From Smithella sp. UBA2180 (lineage in GTDB: Bacteria > Desulfobacterota > Syntrophia > Syntrophales > Smithellaceae): a stretch of DNA of 13,700 nucleotides. A program made the position numbers and the translations under genes. The DNA lies in assembly GCA_002327415.1 (NCBI GenBank), contig DCVU01000176.1:7050-20749 (forward strand). Reading direction: 5' to 3'. Below, in pieces: positions 13,637-13,700 of the stretch. Position 1 is the stretch's first letter, and every line of letters begins with the position of its first letter. Under the pieces are notes generated by a model that was not told where the DNA came from, did no database searches, and saw only the letters and a list, made by a program, of their open reading frames with translations.

Positions 13637-13638
13637 TA
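13617..13638. promoter_or_regulatory. Inverted repeat overlapping the adk promoter
   Basis: TATTGCG (13617-13623) and CGCAATA (13632-13638) are perfect 7-bp arms with an 8-base spacer. They cover the -35 and spacer of the adk promoter, the position of a repressor site. The regulator is unknown. Confidence 0.4.
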
Positions 13639-13700
13639 TAAAAGAATCTTTGAGACAGTTGTTGTAAATCGTCTCTATTGTTAATTCATATCATATATCA

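Overview
The window looks like the chromosome of a strict anaerobe, most probably a Desulfobacterota (deltaproteobacterial, Syntrophales-like) organism. This is an inference from a rubrerythrin, a flavoredoxin-like flavin reductase, an oxygen-sensitive class III ribonucleotide reductase, moderate GC content, and an adenylate kinase whose LID carries the Cys-X5-His...Cys-X2-Cys metal site known from Desulfovibrio gigas. No 16S or other taxonomic marker is present.

Layout. Positions 1-1390 (+) hold an intergenic repeat, a flavin reductase and rubrerythrin, a plausible oxygen/peroxide-stress pair. Positions 1605-4330 (+) hold a promoter, a membrane-anchored GerMN-domain protein and an EF-G paralogue 7 bases downstream, away from the usual str operon. 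Positions 4414-7365 (+) hold nrdD-nrdG behind a promoter overlapped by two NrdR boxes 31 bp apart. Positions 7366-9520 are an accessory island: an integron-type cassette (core site, 182-aa ORF, attC hairpin site), a second cassette-like ORF with no recognisable attC, a displaced 3' fragment of hemW, and a hicAB toxin-antitoxin pair. Positions 9521-13569 (-) are housekeeping genes: hemW, lepA and adk, with repeat-rich spacers and a strong terminator after adk.

The most unusual part is the island between the convergent genes nrdG and hemW. A GTTRRRY core site lies 2 bases past the nrdG stop, and a 63-bp attC-like site lies 540 bp further on, so a mobile gene cassette appears to sit directly behind a host operon. 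No integrase is visible. The 3' end of hemW occurs twice in direct orientation (about 86% identity over 85 bp), bracketing hicAB. This resembles insertion into the 3' end of a gene with replacement of that end. The hicA promoter lies in or against the displaced fragment.

A family of related intergenic repeats occurs three times (28-147, 1391-1581 and inverted at about 10741-10823). The third copy is enclosed by imperfect inverted repeats, giving a MITE-like structure. I saw no rRNA, tRNA, CRISPR array or transposase gene.
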